Below, piece by piece: positions 1-7,479 of a stretch of DNA of 35,302 nt (within the stretch, counting starts at the first letter, position 1; each line of letters begins with the position of its first letter). The stretch comes from Bog-756 sp035949055. GTDB taxonomy: Bacteria > Actinomycetota > Acidimicrobiia > Acidimicrobiales > RAAP-2. The notes below the pieces were generated by a model. That model searched no databases and was not told where the DNA came from. It saw only the letters and a list, made by a program, of their open reading frames with translations. The position numbers and the translations under genes are program-made. The stretch covers positions 1 to 35,302 of the forward strand of contig DASZIO010000032.1 in assembly GCA_035949055.1 (NCBI GenBank), given 5' to 3'.

Positions 1-342
1 TACGTCCTCGAGCGGCTCCCATTTGTGGTCCAGCAGGTCCAGACCGATAACGGGTCAGAGTTCGGCTCCTCATTCCACTATCACGTGCTCGACAAGGGCG
101 TCGGACACCGCTACATCAAGCCCAGGACTCCCCGCCTCAACAGCAAAGTGGAGAGATCCCACCGGATCGATGCCGAGGAGTTCTACCGGCTCTTGGAGGG
201 GGCGGTCATAGACGACGCCAAGGTCTTCAACAACAAGCTCCAAGAGTGGGAGGACTACTACAACTACGATCGGCCCCACGGCGGCCTGGGGGGCCAGACG
301 CCCTACGAACGGCTACGACAAAAGACCAAGGCCCGCGTGTAA
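1..342 (+). CDS. IS481-family transposase, C-terminal fragment (5' truncated by window edge)
   Basis: This is the C-terminal part of a DDE integrase-core (rve) transposase that cuts and joins the ends of its insertion sequence. The frame is open from base 1, so the start lies outside the window. The second catalytic Asp is seen in TDNGSEF and the catalytic Glu in NSKVERSH, with 34 residues between them, as in IS3/IS481 enzymes. The tail WEDYYNYDRPHGGLGGQTP is the usual end of this family (YN..RPH...G..TP). The visible part is intact, so the element could be active. The gene reads towards the convergent tRNA-Leu. IS3-family ORF B is the alternative; a one-gene IS481 element fits the tail better. 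Confidence 0.85.
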   Translation, partial: YVLERLPFVVQQVQTDNGSEFGSSFHYHVLDKGVGHRYIKPRTPRLNSKVERSHRIDAEEFYRLLEGAVIDDAKVFNNKLQEWEDYYNYDRPHGGLGGQTPYERLRQKTKARV

Positions 343-363
343 GCGGACCCCGTCAGTTGCACA
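1..363 (+). mobile_element. IS481-type insertion sequence, 3' end only (left part outside window)
   Basis: The window opens inside a transposase gene and the element seems to end around 363. The bases after the stop codon, read on the minus strand, are TGTGCAACTGACGGGGTC (346-363). They begin with TGT, which resembles the terminal inverted repeat of IS481-like elements. The left end is missing, so the repeat pair and target duplication cannot be checked. The inferred end lies one base from the encoded CCA of the tRNA-Leu gene. Family assignment rests on the transposase; the exact boundary is inferred. Confidence 0.6.
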
Positions 364-364
364 A

Positions 365-451
365 TGGTGTCGGAGGGGGGACTTGAACCCCCACGCCCTT
401 GCGGGCACTAGCCCCTCAAGCTAGCGCGTCTGCCTATTCCGCCACTCCGAC
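365..451 (-). tRNA. tRNA-Leu (anticodon GAG), CCA encoded
   Basis: On the minus strand the acceptor arm GTCGGAG (451-445) pairs with CTCCGAC (375-369), followed by discriminator A and an encoded CCA (367-365). The anticodon stem CTAGC/GCTAG encloses loop TTGAGGG, giving anticodon GAG, which reads CUC and CUU leucine codons. A long variable arm (GCCC-GCAA-GGGC) makes it class II, as expected for leucine. The T arm is GGGGG-TTCAAGT-CCCCC. It lies 74 bases downstream of the solute-binding protein gene on the same strand. Its 3' end nearly touches the insertion sequence, so its native terminator may have been displaced. Confidence 0.95.
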
Positions 452-525
452 GAAGTGGCTCCAACCTCGTTGTCGGGGCGATGGCATGGTAGCGCGCCGG
501 GACTCCAACCAGAGTCACACCCGTG

Positions 526-2313
526 TCAGTTCTGGTGGCCCGGCGGCCCCGGTTTGAGTGTCTCCCAGCTGGAAAGATTCCACATGATGCCATTGACGCT
601 GGCGTTGTACTGCACGTTGGCGATCTGCACTCCGTTGGCCACCAGCGCCGGCTCGCCAAACAGCGGCAGGGCCACCATGCTGCTCCACAGTTGGTCGTCG
701 ATCTGTCCGTACAGGGCCTGGCCGGTCGTGGGGTTGAGAGCGCCCGCCGCCTCGATGAACAGCTGATCCACCGCGGGCTCGTCGTAGTTGCTCCAGTCCT
801 GCGATCCGGCGGTGCCCGTAGCCCCGACCGTGCCGGAATACCAGTTGGCCGTGGACGTCTTGTACGGGCTGGCCGTGCGGGTGACCAGAGCCATGTCGTA
901 ACCGTCAGTGGCCGCGGCCCGTGCCAGTCCTGTGGGTCCGTCAACCGAAATGATGTCCACCGCAATGCCGACTGACCGCAATTGCGCAGCGATCTCCGAC
1001 CCGACGTCAACCGTCCACGCATCGCCGGTCTCGACGGCCATCCGGACGGTGAGCTGGTCCCCGTTGGCGTCGACGTACTTGCCCGCCGGATCCTCGTGGT
1101 AGCCGACGTTTCTGAGCAGGCGATCGGTCGCACCGAGGTCCCGTAGGTCGTACTCGGCGGAAACTGGCGACAGGTTGTAGTTCGATTGCCAGGCCACCGC
1201 CAGGTGGTCCTCGTTGATCACCAAGTCGGAATCGATGGGACCGAAGATCCGGTTGAGCAGATCGGTTCGGTTGATGGCGTGTGCGATCGCCTCACGCGTC
1301 GCCAGTCTGGACGTCGTCGGTGCGGTGACGTTGAACTCCAGGTCGAGCAGGTTCAGCGAGGGCTTGATCTCGCTCTGGATGTTCGGCATCGACGTCACCT
1401 GGTTCACCGAGGCGAGGTCGAACGACTGAGGCTGCACGACGGTGCGGTTGCCGCTGGCCAGGGCGCCGCTCCAGGCCGCCTGGCTCGAGGCGACATTCAC
1501 CGCCACCCGGTCGATCGCCGCTGGTGTCCCCCACCATCTCGGATTTCGGACCAGCAGCGCATGCCCGTCAGATGCCGATTGCAGGACATAGGGCCCGGCG
1601 GAGAGGTCGACCGACGGGTTGAAGGTGTCGAACCCGTGGTTCCATCCCACCCGGCGGGCGATGTGCGCGGGCACCAGGTGATTGAACATCACGCGCCAGT
1701 CGGTGAACGGTGTCGAGAACGTCACGGTCACAATCTTCCCGCCGCGGCCGGTGGTGATCGAGCTCACGTCCCGGTACCCGAGGGTCGAGGCGGTCTGGTC
1801 GGCCTGGCCGTCGACATCCACGCCATCCCCGCGTTGGGACTGCCATGCATAGATGAAGTCTTCGCCGCTGACCGCCACTCCGTCGGACCAGACCGCCCGG
1901 GGGTTGATGGTGTACTGGATGACGAGGGGCGATGTTGATGTCGCTTCGACGCTGAGCAGCAGATCGCTGTTGACCAGGGGGACCAGCTTCGGGCTGACGT
2001 TGTACGCGCTCGGCAGCACCGATGCCATCAGGGTCGGGGTCGAGGATGCCGCGCCGGCGGCGGTGTTGGGATTGAACCCCGACCACGGCCGGTCCATCTC
2101 GACTGTCGCCTGTCCCCCGCGGGCGGCCACCAGCACCGATGGATTGGTCTGGTCGACCTGGCTGATCCGGTTCGATCCGAGGTGGTCGACGATGGCGACC
2201 AGTCCGATGATGACGATGATGACCAGGGGCAACGTCCACCGCGCGCCGTACCCGCGCCACAACGAGGCGAAGCGTTGCCGGCGCTCGACTGGCTCGGCGC
2301 CGGTCGGGCTCAC
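526..2313 (-). CDS. Family-5 extracellular solute-binding protein, membrane-anchored, orphan
   Basis: This 595-residue protein belongs to the SBP_bac_5 (peptide/nickel/oligosaccharide binding) group. Recognisable segments include YTINPRAVWSDGVAVSGEDF, the late block REAIAHAINRTDLL, and a C-terminal ALYGQIDDQLW region. The N-terminus is about 26 basic/polar residues followed by one hydrophobic segment (about 27-45, TLPLVIIVIIGLVAIV). No lipobox cysteine is visible, so it should be held by an uncleaved signal anchor rather than a lipid. The GTG start overlaps the secG stop as GTGA, implying translational coupling. No permease or ATPase gene is nearby. Actinobacterial relatives such as mycobacterial LpqW have non-transport roles in envelope glycolipid synthesis, which is a possible but unproven parallel. 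Ligand unknown. Confidence 0.85.
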   Translation of the reverse strand: MSPTGAEPVERRQRFASLWRGYGARWTLPLVIIVIIGLVAIVDHLGSNRISQVDQTNPSVLVAARGGQATVEMDRPWSGFNPNTAAGAASSTPTLMASVLPSAYNVSPKLVPLVNSDLLLSVEATSTSPLVIQYTINPRAVWSDGVAVSGEDFIYAWQSQRGDGVDVDGQADQTASTLGYRDVSSITTGRGGKIVTVTFSTPFTDWRVMFNHLVPAHIARRVGWNHGFDTFNPSVDLSAGPYVLQSASDGHALLVRNPRWWGTPAAIDRVAVNVASSQAAWSGALASGNRTVVQPQSFDLASVNQVTSMPNIQSEIKPSLNLLDLEFNVTAPTTSRLATREAIAHAINRTDLLNRIFGPIDSDLVINEDHLAVAWQSNYNLSPVSAEYDLRDLGATDRLLRNVGYHEDPAGKYVDANGDQLTVRMAVETGDAWTVDVGSEIAAQLRSVGIAVDIISVDGPTGLARAAATDGYDMALVTRTASPYKTSTANWYSGTVGATGTAGSQDWSNYDEPAVDQLFIEAAGALNPTTGQALYGQIDDQLWSSMVALPLFGEPALVANGVQIANVQYNASVNGIMWNLSSWETLKPGPPGHQN

Positions 2314-2540
2314 TGCAGACGCAGGATGAGGATCAGATTGGTGAACGCGAAGATCACGGCCACGGTGACCGTGATCCGGTCCAAGTTCTTCTCGACCACG
2401 GTCGAGCCGGCCGCCGCGGACCCCACCGATCCGCCGAACATGTCCGAGAGGCCGCCGCCTTTCCCGCTGTGCATGAGGATGAGGAAGATCAGGGCGAGGC
2501 TGGACAGCACCTGGAGTACGACGATGATGGCGGTCAGCAC
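2310..2540 (-). CDS. secG: Preprotein translocase subunit SecG
   Basis: SecG is the small subunit of the SecYEG channel and helps SecA-driven export across the cytoplasmic membrane. The 76-residue product has the family pattern: a first membrane helix (IIVVLQVLSSLALIFLILM), the conserved HSGKGGGLSDMFGG loop, and a second helix (ITVTVAVIFAFTNLILIL). The length is normal. The GTG start has a strong Shine-Dalgarno AGGAGGA (2554-2548) seven bases upstream. It follows tpiA by 46 bases, the common gap-pgk-tpiA-secG order, and its stop overlaps the next gene by four bases. Confidence 0.95.
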   Translation of the reverse strand: MLTAIIVVLQVLSSLALIFLILMHSGKGGGLSDMFGGSVGSAAAGSTVVEKNLDRITVTVAVIFAFTNLILILRLQ

Positions 2541-2547
2541 GCGGTCT

Positions 2548-2554
2548 TCCTCCT
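2548..2554 (-). promoter_or_regulatory. Strong ribosome binding site of secG
   Basis: AGGAGGA on the minus strand lies seven bases before the GTG start at 2540. It is among the strongest Shine-Dalgarno matches in the window and fixes the secG start. Confidence 0.8.
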
Positions 2555-2586
2555 AGGGCTCGCGACCGGTGGAGACGCTACCAAAG

Positions 2587-3384
2587 TCACCCCCTGGCCA
2601 GGGTAGCGGCCCGGATGATGGCGGCGAAGGCGGCGGCGTCGAGGCTGGCTCCCCCGACGAGCGCCCCGTCCACGTTGGGGCACTTCATGATGGTCTCGGT
2701 GTTCTCTTCCTGCACCGAGCCTCCGTACTGGATCCGCACCCGGCTGGCCGCCTCCGCTCCCGAACAGCCAGCCACCACCTCCCGGATCCAGCGACAGGCG
2801 TCCTCGGCGTCGTGAGGCGTGGCGGCCTGCCCGGTCCCGATGGCCCACACGGGCTCGTAGGCGATCACCATGTTCCCCACCCGCTCAGCGGGCAGCGGGC
2901 CGATGGCGGACCCAACCTGCTCTGAGAGTCGATCGTTGGTCAACCCCGCCTCGCGCTCGTCCTCCGTCTCCCCCACGCAACAGATCGGCGTCATGCCGTT
3001 TCGCAGCACCGCCTTGAGCTTGTTCAGGACCAGATCGTCCGTCTCGCCGAAGAGGCGCCGACGCTCTGAGTGCCCGACGATCACGTATTCGACGTGGAGC
3101 TTGGCCAGCATCAGGGCGCTGACCTCGCCGGTGAACGCACCCGAGTCCTCGACGGCGCAGTTCTGGGCGCCGAGCGCGAAAGGGATCCGCTCGGGCTCGA
3201 CAACCGACTGCACCGTGCGAATGGCGGTGAACGCCGGGTGGACCGACACGTCGACCGCGGCGACGTCGGATGGCTGCAGTCGCAGACCGAGATCACGGAC
3301 CGCGTGAAGGGCCTCATGGTGGTCGAAGTTCATCTTCCAGTTGGCGCTGATGAGCGGCCGGCGACCACCCCCGGCGTCAGCCAC
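2587..3384 (-). CDS. tpiA: Triose-phosphate isomerase
   Basis: TpiA interconverts glyceraldehyde 3-phosphate and dihydroxyacetone phosphate in glycolysis and gluconeogenesis, in the cytoplasm. The 265-residue product is full length. It keeps the active-site Lys in ANWKMN, the electrophilic His in VGHSERR, the catalytic Glu in AYEPVWAIGTG (with the flexible loop), and the phosphate-binding IQYGGSV and GALVGGASL segments. The GTG start overlaps the end of pgk by eight bases. I see no separate Shine-Dalgarno, so translation is probably coupled to pgk. Confidence 0.97.
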   Translation of the reverse strand: MADAGGGRRPLISANWKMNFDHHEALHAVRDLGLRLQPSDVAAVDVSVHPAFTAIRTVQSVVEPERIPFALGAQNCAVEDSGAFTGEVSALMLAKLHVEYVIVGHSERRRLFGETDDLVLNKLKAVLRNGMTPICCVGETEDEREAGLTNDRLSEQVGSAIGPLPAERVGNMVIAYEPVWAIGTGQAATPHDAEDACRWIREVVAGCSGAEAASRVRIQYGGSVQEENTETIMKCPNVDGALVGGASLDAAAFAAIIRAATLARG

Positions 3385-4591
3385 CGGCTGGGACGTCGGG
3401 TCGAGCGGCTCGTCGGGATGGCGGGGCGTTGGGCGCCCCCCGCAGCGCAGCCAGGCCCGGCAGGTCGCCGTGCTCGAGAAGCTCGAGGGCGGCCCCGCCG
3501 CCGGTCGAGACGAAGTCGATCCGGTCGATCAGGCCCAGCTCGTCGATCGCCGCCGCGCTGTCCCCCCCGCCTACGACGGTGTACCCGGGGCTGTCCGCCA
3601 CCGCCCGGGCCACGCCGGCTGTCCCGGCGCCGAACCGGGCGTCCTCGTACACACCCATCGGTCCGTTCCACAGGACGGTCCCGGCCGACCGGATCTCGTC
3701 GCCGAAGACCTTGACTGTGCTCGGTCCGATGTCGAGCCCCTGCCAACCCTCGGGGATTTCGTCGCCGAGCGTCCGGACCTCGCCCTCGGTGCACTCGCCA
3801 CCGAACGATGCGCCCGGTTCGAGGGCCACGATGTCCGTCGGGAGGAGGACGGGCCGGCCCCTCCTGAGCAGCTCGGCGCATTCGTCGAGGTGGTCGTGGT
3901 CCACCATCGACGCGCCGACGGCGTGGCCGGCGGCAGCCAGGAAGGTGAAGGCCATCCCGCCCCCGACCACCAGGACGTCGACCCGATCGAGGAGGGACCG
4001 CAGCACGCCGAGCTTGTCGGCCACCTTGCCTCCGCCCACCACGGCCACGAAGGGGCGGGCGGGCGAGCCGAGCAGCCGGCCGAGCCCGCCGATCTCGCGT
4101 TGGAGCAGGAATCCGGCCGCACTCGGCAACCGGGCGGGTGGGCCGACCACCGAGGCGTGGCGGCGGTGGGAGACGCCGAAGGCGTCGTTCACATAGGCAT
4201 CGTGGCCTTTGACCAGCTTTTCGGTGAAGTCAGGGTCGTTGGCCACTTCGCCGGGGTCAAAGCGCAGGTTCTCGCCCAGCTCGACCTGGGGCGCCAGGCG
4301 AGCCAACTCCTCGCGCACCGGGCCGAGGTCCCACTGTGGCTCCGGCGCCCCCGACGGCCGGCCCAGGTGGGTGCAGGCGGTGACCGTGGCTCCGCGGTCG
4401 GACAGGTACTCGAGTGTCGGGAGCGAGGCCCGGATACGGAAGTCGTCGGTGATCACGGCCGGCCCCTTCGCCGGCACCCGCAGCGGCACGTTGAGGTCCA
4501 CCCGCACGAGCACGCTGGCGCCGTTGAGATCGGGCAGGTCATGGAGCAACGGCAGGCCGTCCAACAGAGGATTGTTCTGATCCGCTCCCAT
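3377..4591 (-). CDS. pgk: Phosphoglycerate kinase
   Basis: Pgk transfers phosphate between 1,3-bisphosphoglycerate and ADP, making ATP in glycolysis. The product has the family signature VLVRVDLNVPL near the N-terminus, the substrate-binding block ACTHLGRPSGAPEPQ, the hinge-region VVGGGKVADKLGVL, the nucleotide-loop VLWNGPMGVYE and the C-terminal GGGDSAAAIDELG and FVSTGGGAALELL. I chose the ATG at 4591 (404 residues) because a purine-rich GGGGGGGAG (4605-4597) sits five bases upstream. An in-frame ATG at 4612 would add seven residues. The tail after the conserved end (about 25 residues) is Pro/Arg-rich and variable. It lies between gap and tpiA. Confidence 0.96.
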   Translation of the reverse strand: MGADQNNPLLDGLPLLHDLPDLNGASVLVRVDLNVPLRVPAKGPAVITDDFRIRASLPTLEYLSDRGATVTACTHLGRPSGAPEPQWDLGPVREELARLAPQVELGENLRFDPGEVANDPDFTEKLVKGHDAYVNDAFGVSHRRHASVVGPPARLPSAAGFLLQREIGGLGRLLGSPARPFVAVVGGGKVADKLGVLRSLLDRVDVLVVGGGMAFTFLAAAGHAVGASMVDHDHLDECAELLRRGRPVLLPTDIVALEPGASFGGECTEGEVRTLGDEIPEGWQGLDIGPSTVKVFGDEIRSAGTVLWNGPMGVYEDARFGAGTAGVARAVADSPGYTVVGGGDSAAAIDELGLIDRIDFVSTGGGAALELLEHGDLPGLAALRGAPNAPPSRRAARPDVPAGG

Positions 4592-4631
4592 CGCTGCTCC
4601 CCCCCGGCTCATCCCTGACGCGACCGGCAGC

Positions 4632-5657
4632 TCAGGGCCGGGCCCCGCCCACGATCAACGAGAGATCGACCAGGCGGTTGGCGTAGCCCCATTCGTTGTC
4701 GTACCAGCCCTGGACCTTGACCAGGGTGATGCCTGACGCCGACGGCATGATCATGGTCAGCCCGGCGTCGAACGTGCATGAGGCCGGGCTGCCGATGATG
4801 TCCGACGAGACGATGGGGTCCTCGGTGTACTCCAGCACCCGGGCCAGCGGCCCGGAGGTCGCCGCGGCGGCGAACGCCGCATTGACCTGCTCGACAGTTA
4901 CCGACCCGGGCACCACCGCGGTGAAGTCGGTGATCGACCCGTCCGACACCGGTACCCGCAGAGCCGCTCCGTCCAGCCGGCCCTTCATCGACGGCAGCAC
5001 GAGCCCGGTCGCCCGGGCGGCGCCGCTCGAAGCGGGCACGATGTTGACGGCTGCAGCCCGGGCCCGCCGGAGGTCCTTGTGGGGCAGGTCGAGCAGGTTC
5101 TGGTCGTTGGTGAAGGCGTGGACCGTGGTCATCAGGCCGCTCTCCACGCCGAAGGCCTCGTCCAGCACCTTCACCATGGGGACGAAGCAGTTGGTCGTGC
5201 ACGAGGCGTTGGACACCACGAAGTCCTTGGCCGGGTCGAACTCTGAGTCGTTGACGCCGATCACGAAGGTGGCGTCCACGTCCGTGGCCGGAGCCGAAAC
5301 GATGACCCGCCTGGCGCCGGCCTCGATGTGCGTGCCGGCCGACGCGCGGCTGGTGAAGAGTCCAGTGGACTCGATGACCACGTCCACATCGAGCTTGTCC
5401 CAGGGCAGGAGCTTCGGATCCCGTTCGGCCAGCACCGTGATCACCCCGGTGTCGAGGACGATGGAACCGTCTGCCACCTTCACCTCGCCGCCCAGCCGCC
5501 CGTGCGTGGAGTCGTAGCGGAGGAGGTGGGCCAGGGTCTCGGCCGAGGTCAGGTCGTTGACCGCCACCACCTCGACGTCCGCCCCCAGGGACCGGGCCGC
5601 ACGCAGGTAGTTGCGACCGATGCGTCCGAAACCGTTGATACCGATCCGTACGCTCAT
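4632..5657 (-). CDS. gap: Glyceraldehyde-3-phosphate dehydrogenase (type I)
   Basis: Gap oxidises glyceraldehyde 3-phosphate with NAD and phosphate to 1,3-bisphosphoglycerate. The 341-residue product starts with the Rossmann motif IGINGFGRIGRNYLRAA. It carries the catalytic-Cys signature SNASCTTNC, the following TTVHAFTNDQNLLD, the substrate loop SSGAARATGLVLP and the C-terminal WYDNEWGYANRLVD. The ATG start has AGGAGG (5666-5661) only three bases away, rather close. It heads the gap-pgk-tpiA-secG run. Cofactor preference (NAD versus NADP) was not deduced from sequence. Confidence 0.97.
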   Translation of the reverse strand: MSVRIGINGFGRIGRNYLRAARSLGADVEVVAVNDLTSAETLAHLLRYDSTHGRLGGEVKVADGSIVLDTGVITVLAERDPKLLPWDKLDVDVVIESTGLFTSRASAGTHIEAGARRVIVSAPATDVDATFVIGVNDSEFDPAKDFVVSNASCTTNCFVPMVKVLDEAFGVESGLMTTVHAFTNDQNLLDLPHKDLRRARAAAVNIVPASSGAARATGLVLPSMKGRLDGAALRVPVSDGSITDFTAVVPGSVTVEQVNAAFAAAATSGPLARVLEYTEDPIVSSDIIGSPASCTFDAGLTMIMPSASGITLVKVQGWYDNEWGYANRLVDLSLIVGGARP

Positions 5658-5746
5658 TCCCCTCCTGTCTCACCTTCCGCTACTCGGGGACTCCCATCCC
5701 GCTCGCCGCAGACGACCACGCTAGGGCATCCTCCTCGGTCCGGGCG

Positions 5747-6634
5747 TCATCCGAGCAGATCCGACAGGGCCGACGCCAGTTTGACTGGGTCGTGGGCCAG
5801 GCCGTTGGGGCGGGCCAGGCTGCTTTCCACCACCGGGACGGCTGGTTGCCCGACCGTCATCCCGGCCGGGTCGCACAAGGCCACGTCGACCGTAACACCG
5901 TGCTCCACCAGGGCTTCTACGTGCATGCCGACGTCGAACCCCTCTGTTTCGGGGACCTCGGGCCGGAGGTTGCACACATAGACCTTGCGAGCCCTCGACC
6001 GGTTCATCGCCTCCCGGATGTCCGGTACGGCGATGGCCGCCAGCACGCTGGTGAACAAGGAGCCCGGCCCCATGATGATCTGGTCCGCCTCCTCCAGGGC
6101 CGTCACCGCCTCGGGCGGGGCCTCGGGGTCGGAAGGCACCAGGGAGACCCGACGGATGTGGTCGGTCGACATCACGGCCACCTGCCCGGCCACGTTCCCC
6201 CCGTCGGCCTCGGCCTTCAGCACCACGGGATCGGTCGTGGCGGGGAGCACCCGCCCCTGCACGCCGAGCAGGCGGCGGGCCTCGTCGAGCGCGGTCACCG
6301 GGTCGCCGGTCACCTCCAGGAGGCCGGCCAGGATCAGATTGCCGAGAGCGTGGCCCGCCAGCTCCTCGTCCGTGAAGCGGTACTCGAAGGTGGCGGCCAG
6401 CAGCGAATCCGGCTCGGCCATGGCTACCAGGCACATCCGGAGGTCACCCGGCGAGATGATCGGGAGCAGCCGCCGGAGCCGTCCGGAGGACCCGCCGTCG
6501 TCGGCCACCGACACGACGGCGGTCACCGCCGTCGTGTAGCGGCGGACGGCGCGGAGCGTGGCAGCCAGGCCGTGGCCCCCACCCACCGCCACCACGTTCG
6601 CCGTCCCGGGCGCGGCCCGGTCCGAGGGGGTCAA
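5747..6634 (-). CDS. yvcK: YvcK/CofD-like gluconeogenesis factor
   Basis: This protein belongs to the YvcK family (Rv1422/CuvA in mycobacteria), which resembles the CofD transferase fold. It binds UDP-sugars and is needed for gluconeogenic growth and normal cell-wall synthesis in other bacteria. Family motifs seen are VVAVGGGHGLAATLRAVRRY, VSVADDGGSSGRLR, GDLRMCLVA, GHALGNLIL and GPGSLFTSVLA. The apparent start is TTG, overlapping the rapZ stop as TTGA, so the two are translationally coupled. The 295-residue length is typical or slightly short. In many Gram-positive genomes the next gene is whiA; here 89 non-coding bases follow and then gap. Confidence 0.93.
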   Translation of the reverse strand: MTPSDRAAPGTANVVAVGGGHGLAATLRAVRRYTTAVTAVVSVADDGGSSGRLRRLLPIISPGDLRMCLVAMAEPDSLLAATFEYRFTDEELAGHALGNLILAGLLEVTGDPVTALDEARRLLGVQGRVLPATTDPVVLKAEADGGNVAGQVAVMSTDHIRRVSLVPSDPEAPPEAVTALEEADQIIMGPGSLFTSVLAAIAVPDIREAMNRSRARKVYVCNLRPEVPETEGFDVGMHVEALVEHGVTVDVALCDPAGMTVGQPAVPVVESSLARPNGLAHDPVKLASALSDLLG

Positions 6635-7479
6635 CGTTCGACGTCCCGATGGAAGACGGTGGTGGGTATGCCCCGCCCGTCGAGGCGACGGGCCAGCTCC
6701 TCGGCCAGGACGACCGAGCGGTGGCGACCGCCCGTGCAGCCCATGGCCACCGTGAGGTACGACTTGCCCTCCCGGATGTAGGCGGGAATGAGCATCGTGA
6801 GCAGCTCGTCCAGCTTGTCGAGGAACGCGGCGGTCTCCGGCCGGTTCAGGACGAACTTCCGCACGGGGGGCTCCAGCCCGCTGTGGCTCCGTAGCTCCTC
6901 GTCCCAGTACGGATTGGGCAGGAACCGGCAGTCGAACATGAGGTCGACATCCAGCGGCACGCCGTGCTTGAAGCCGAACGACACGATGGAGGTCCGCATG
7001 GCCGTGCCCGGCTCCTCGCCGCCGAACACCTCCATGAGGCGGGAGCGGAGCTGGTTGCTGTTGAGCTCGCCCGTGTCGATCACCAGGTCGGCGCTGTCAC
7101 GAAGCCCGCCCAGCAGGTGCCGCTCCTCGGCGATCGAGTCGGCGACACCGCGCCCTTGGGGATGGCGGCGGCGCGTGCCCTCGAACCGCCTGATGAGGAC
7201 GTCGTCGGGGGCATCGAGGAAGAGGATCCGCACCCGGTTCCGTCCGGCCACCAGTGCGTCCACCGCGGCCAGCACTTCGTCGTGATCGCCGCCACTTCGG
7301 CCTACGACGAACGCCACCCGCTCCATCTCGGAGCCGGTGCCGTCTACCAGCTCGGAGACCTTGGAGATGAGGGAAGAGGGCATATTGTCGATCACGAACC
7401 ATCCGAGGTCCTCGAGCGCGGCAGCCGCCGTCGAGCGGCCGGCACCGGACATGCCGGTCACCACCAGGTACTCGCTCAC
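6631..7479 (-). CDS. rapZ: RapZ/YvcJ family nucleotide-binding protein
   Basis: RapZ in enterobacteria is an RNA-binding adaptor controlling GlmS and hence glucosamine-6-phosphate supply. The actinobacterial homologues (Rv1421-like) are P-loop proteins of less certain role. The N-terminal Walker A is VVTGMSGAGRSTAA with Arg in place of the usual Lys, a form I recall for actinobacterial members. A Walker B-like ILFLDA and the C-terminal AMGCTGGRHRSV (usual GCTGG.HRSV) are also present. The frame stays open upstream, but the GTG at 7479 is the right start: it overlaps the uvrC stop as GTGA and begins just before the conserved EYLVVTG strand. The product is 282 residues, normal for the family. 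Confidence 0.93.
   Translation of the reverse strand: MSEYLVVTGMSGAGRSTAAAALEDLGWFVIDNMPSSLISKVSELVDGTGSEMERVAFVVGRSGGDHDEVLAAVDALVAGRNRVRILFLDAPDDVLIRRFEGTRRRHPQGRGVADSIAEERHLLGGLRDSADLVIDTGELNSNQLRSRLMEVFGGEEPGTAMRTSIVSFGFKHGVPLDVDLMFDCRFLPNPYWDEELRSHSGLEPPVRKFVLNRPETAAFLDKLDELLTMLIPAYIREGKSYLTVAMGCTGGRHRSVVLAEELARRLDGRGIPTTVFHRDVER

Noticed and set aside
526..2313. Solute-binding protein as a pseudogene left from a lost ABC operon
   Set aside because: The frame is full length, has conserved family blocks, and is start/stop coupled to secG, so it looks maintained.
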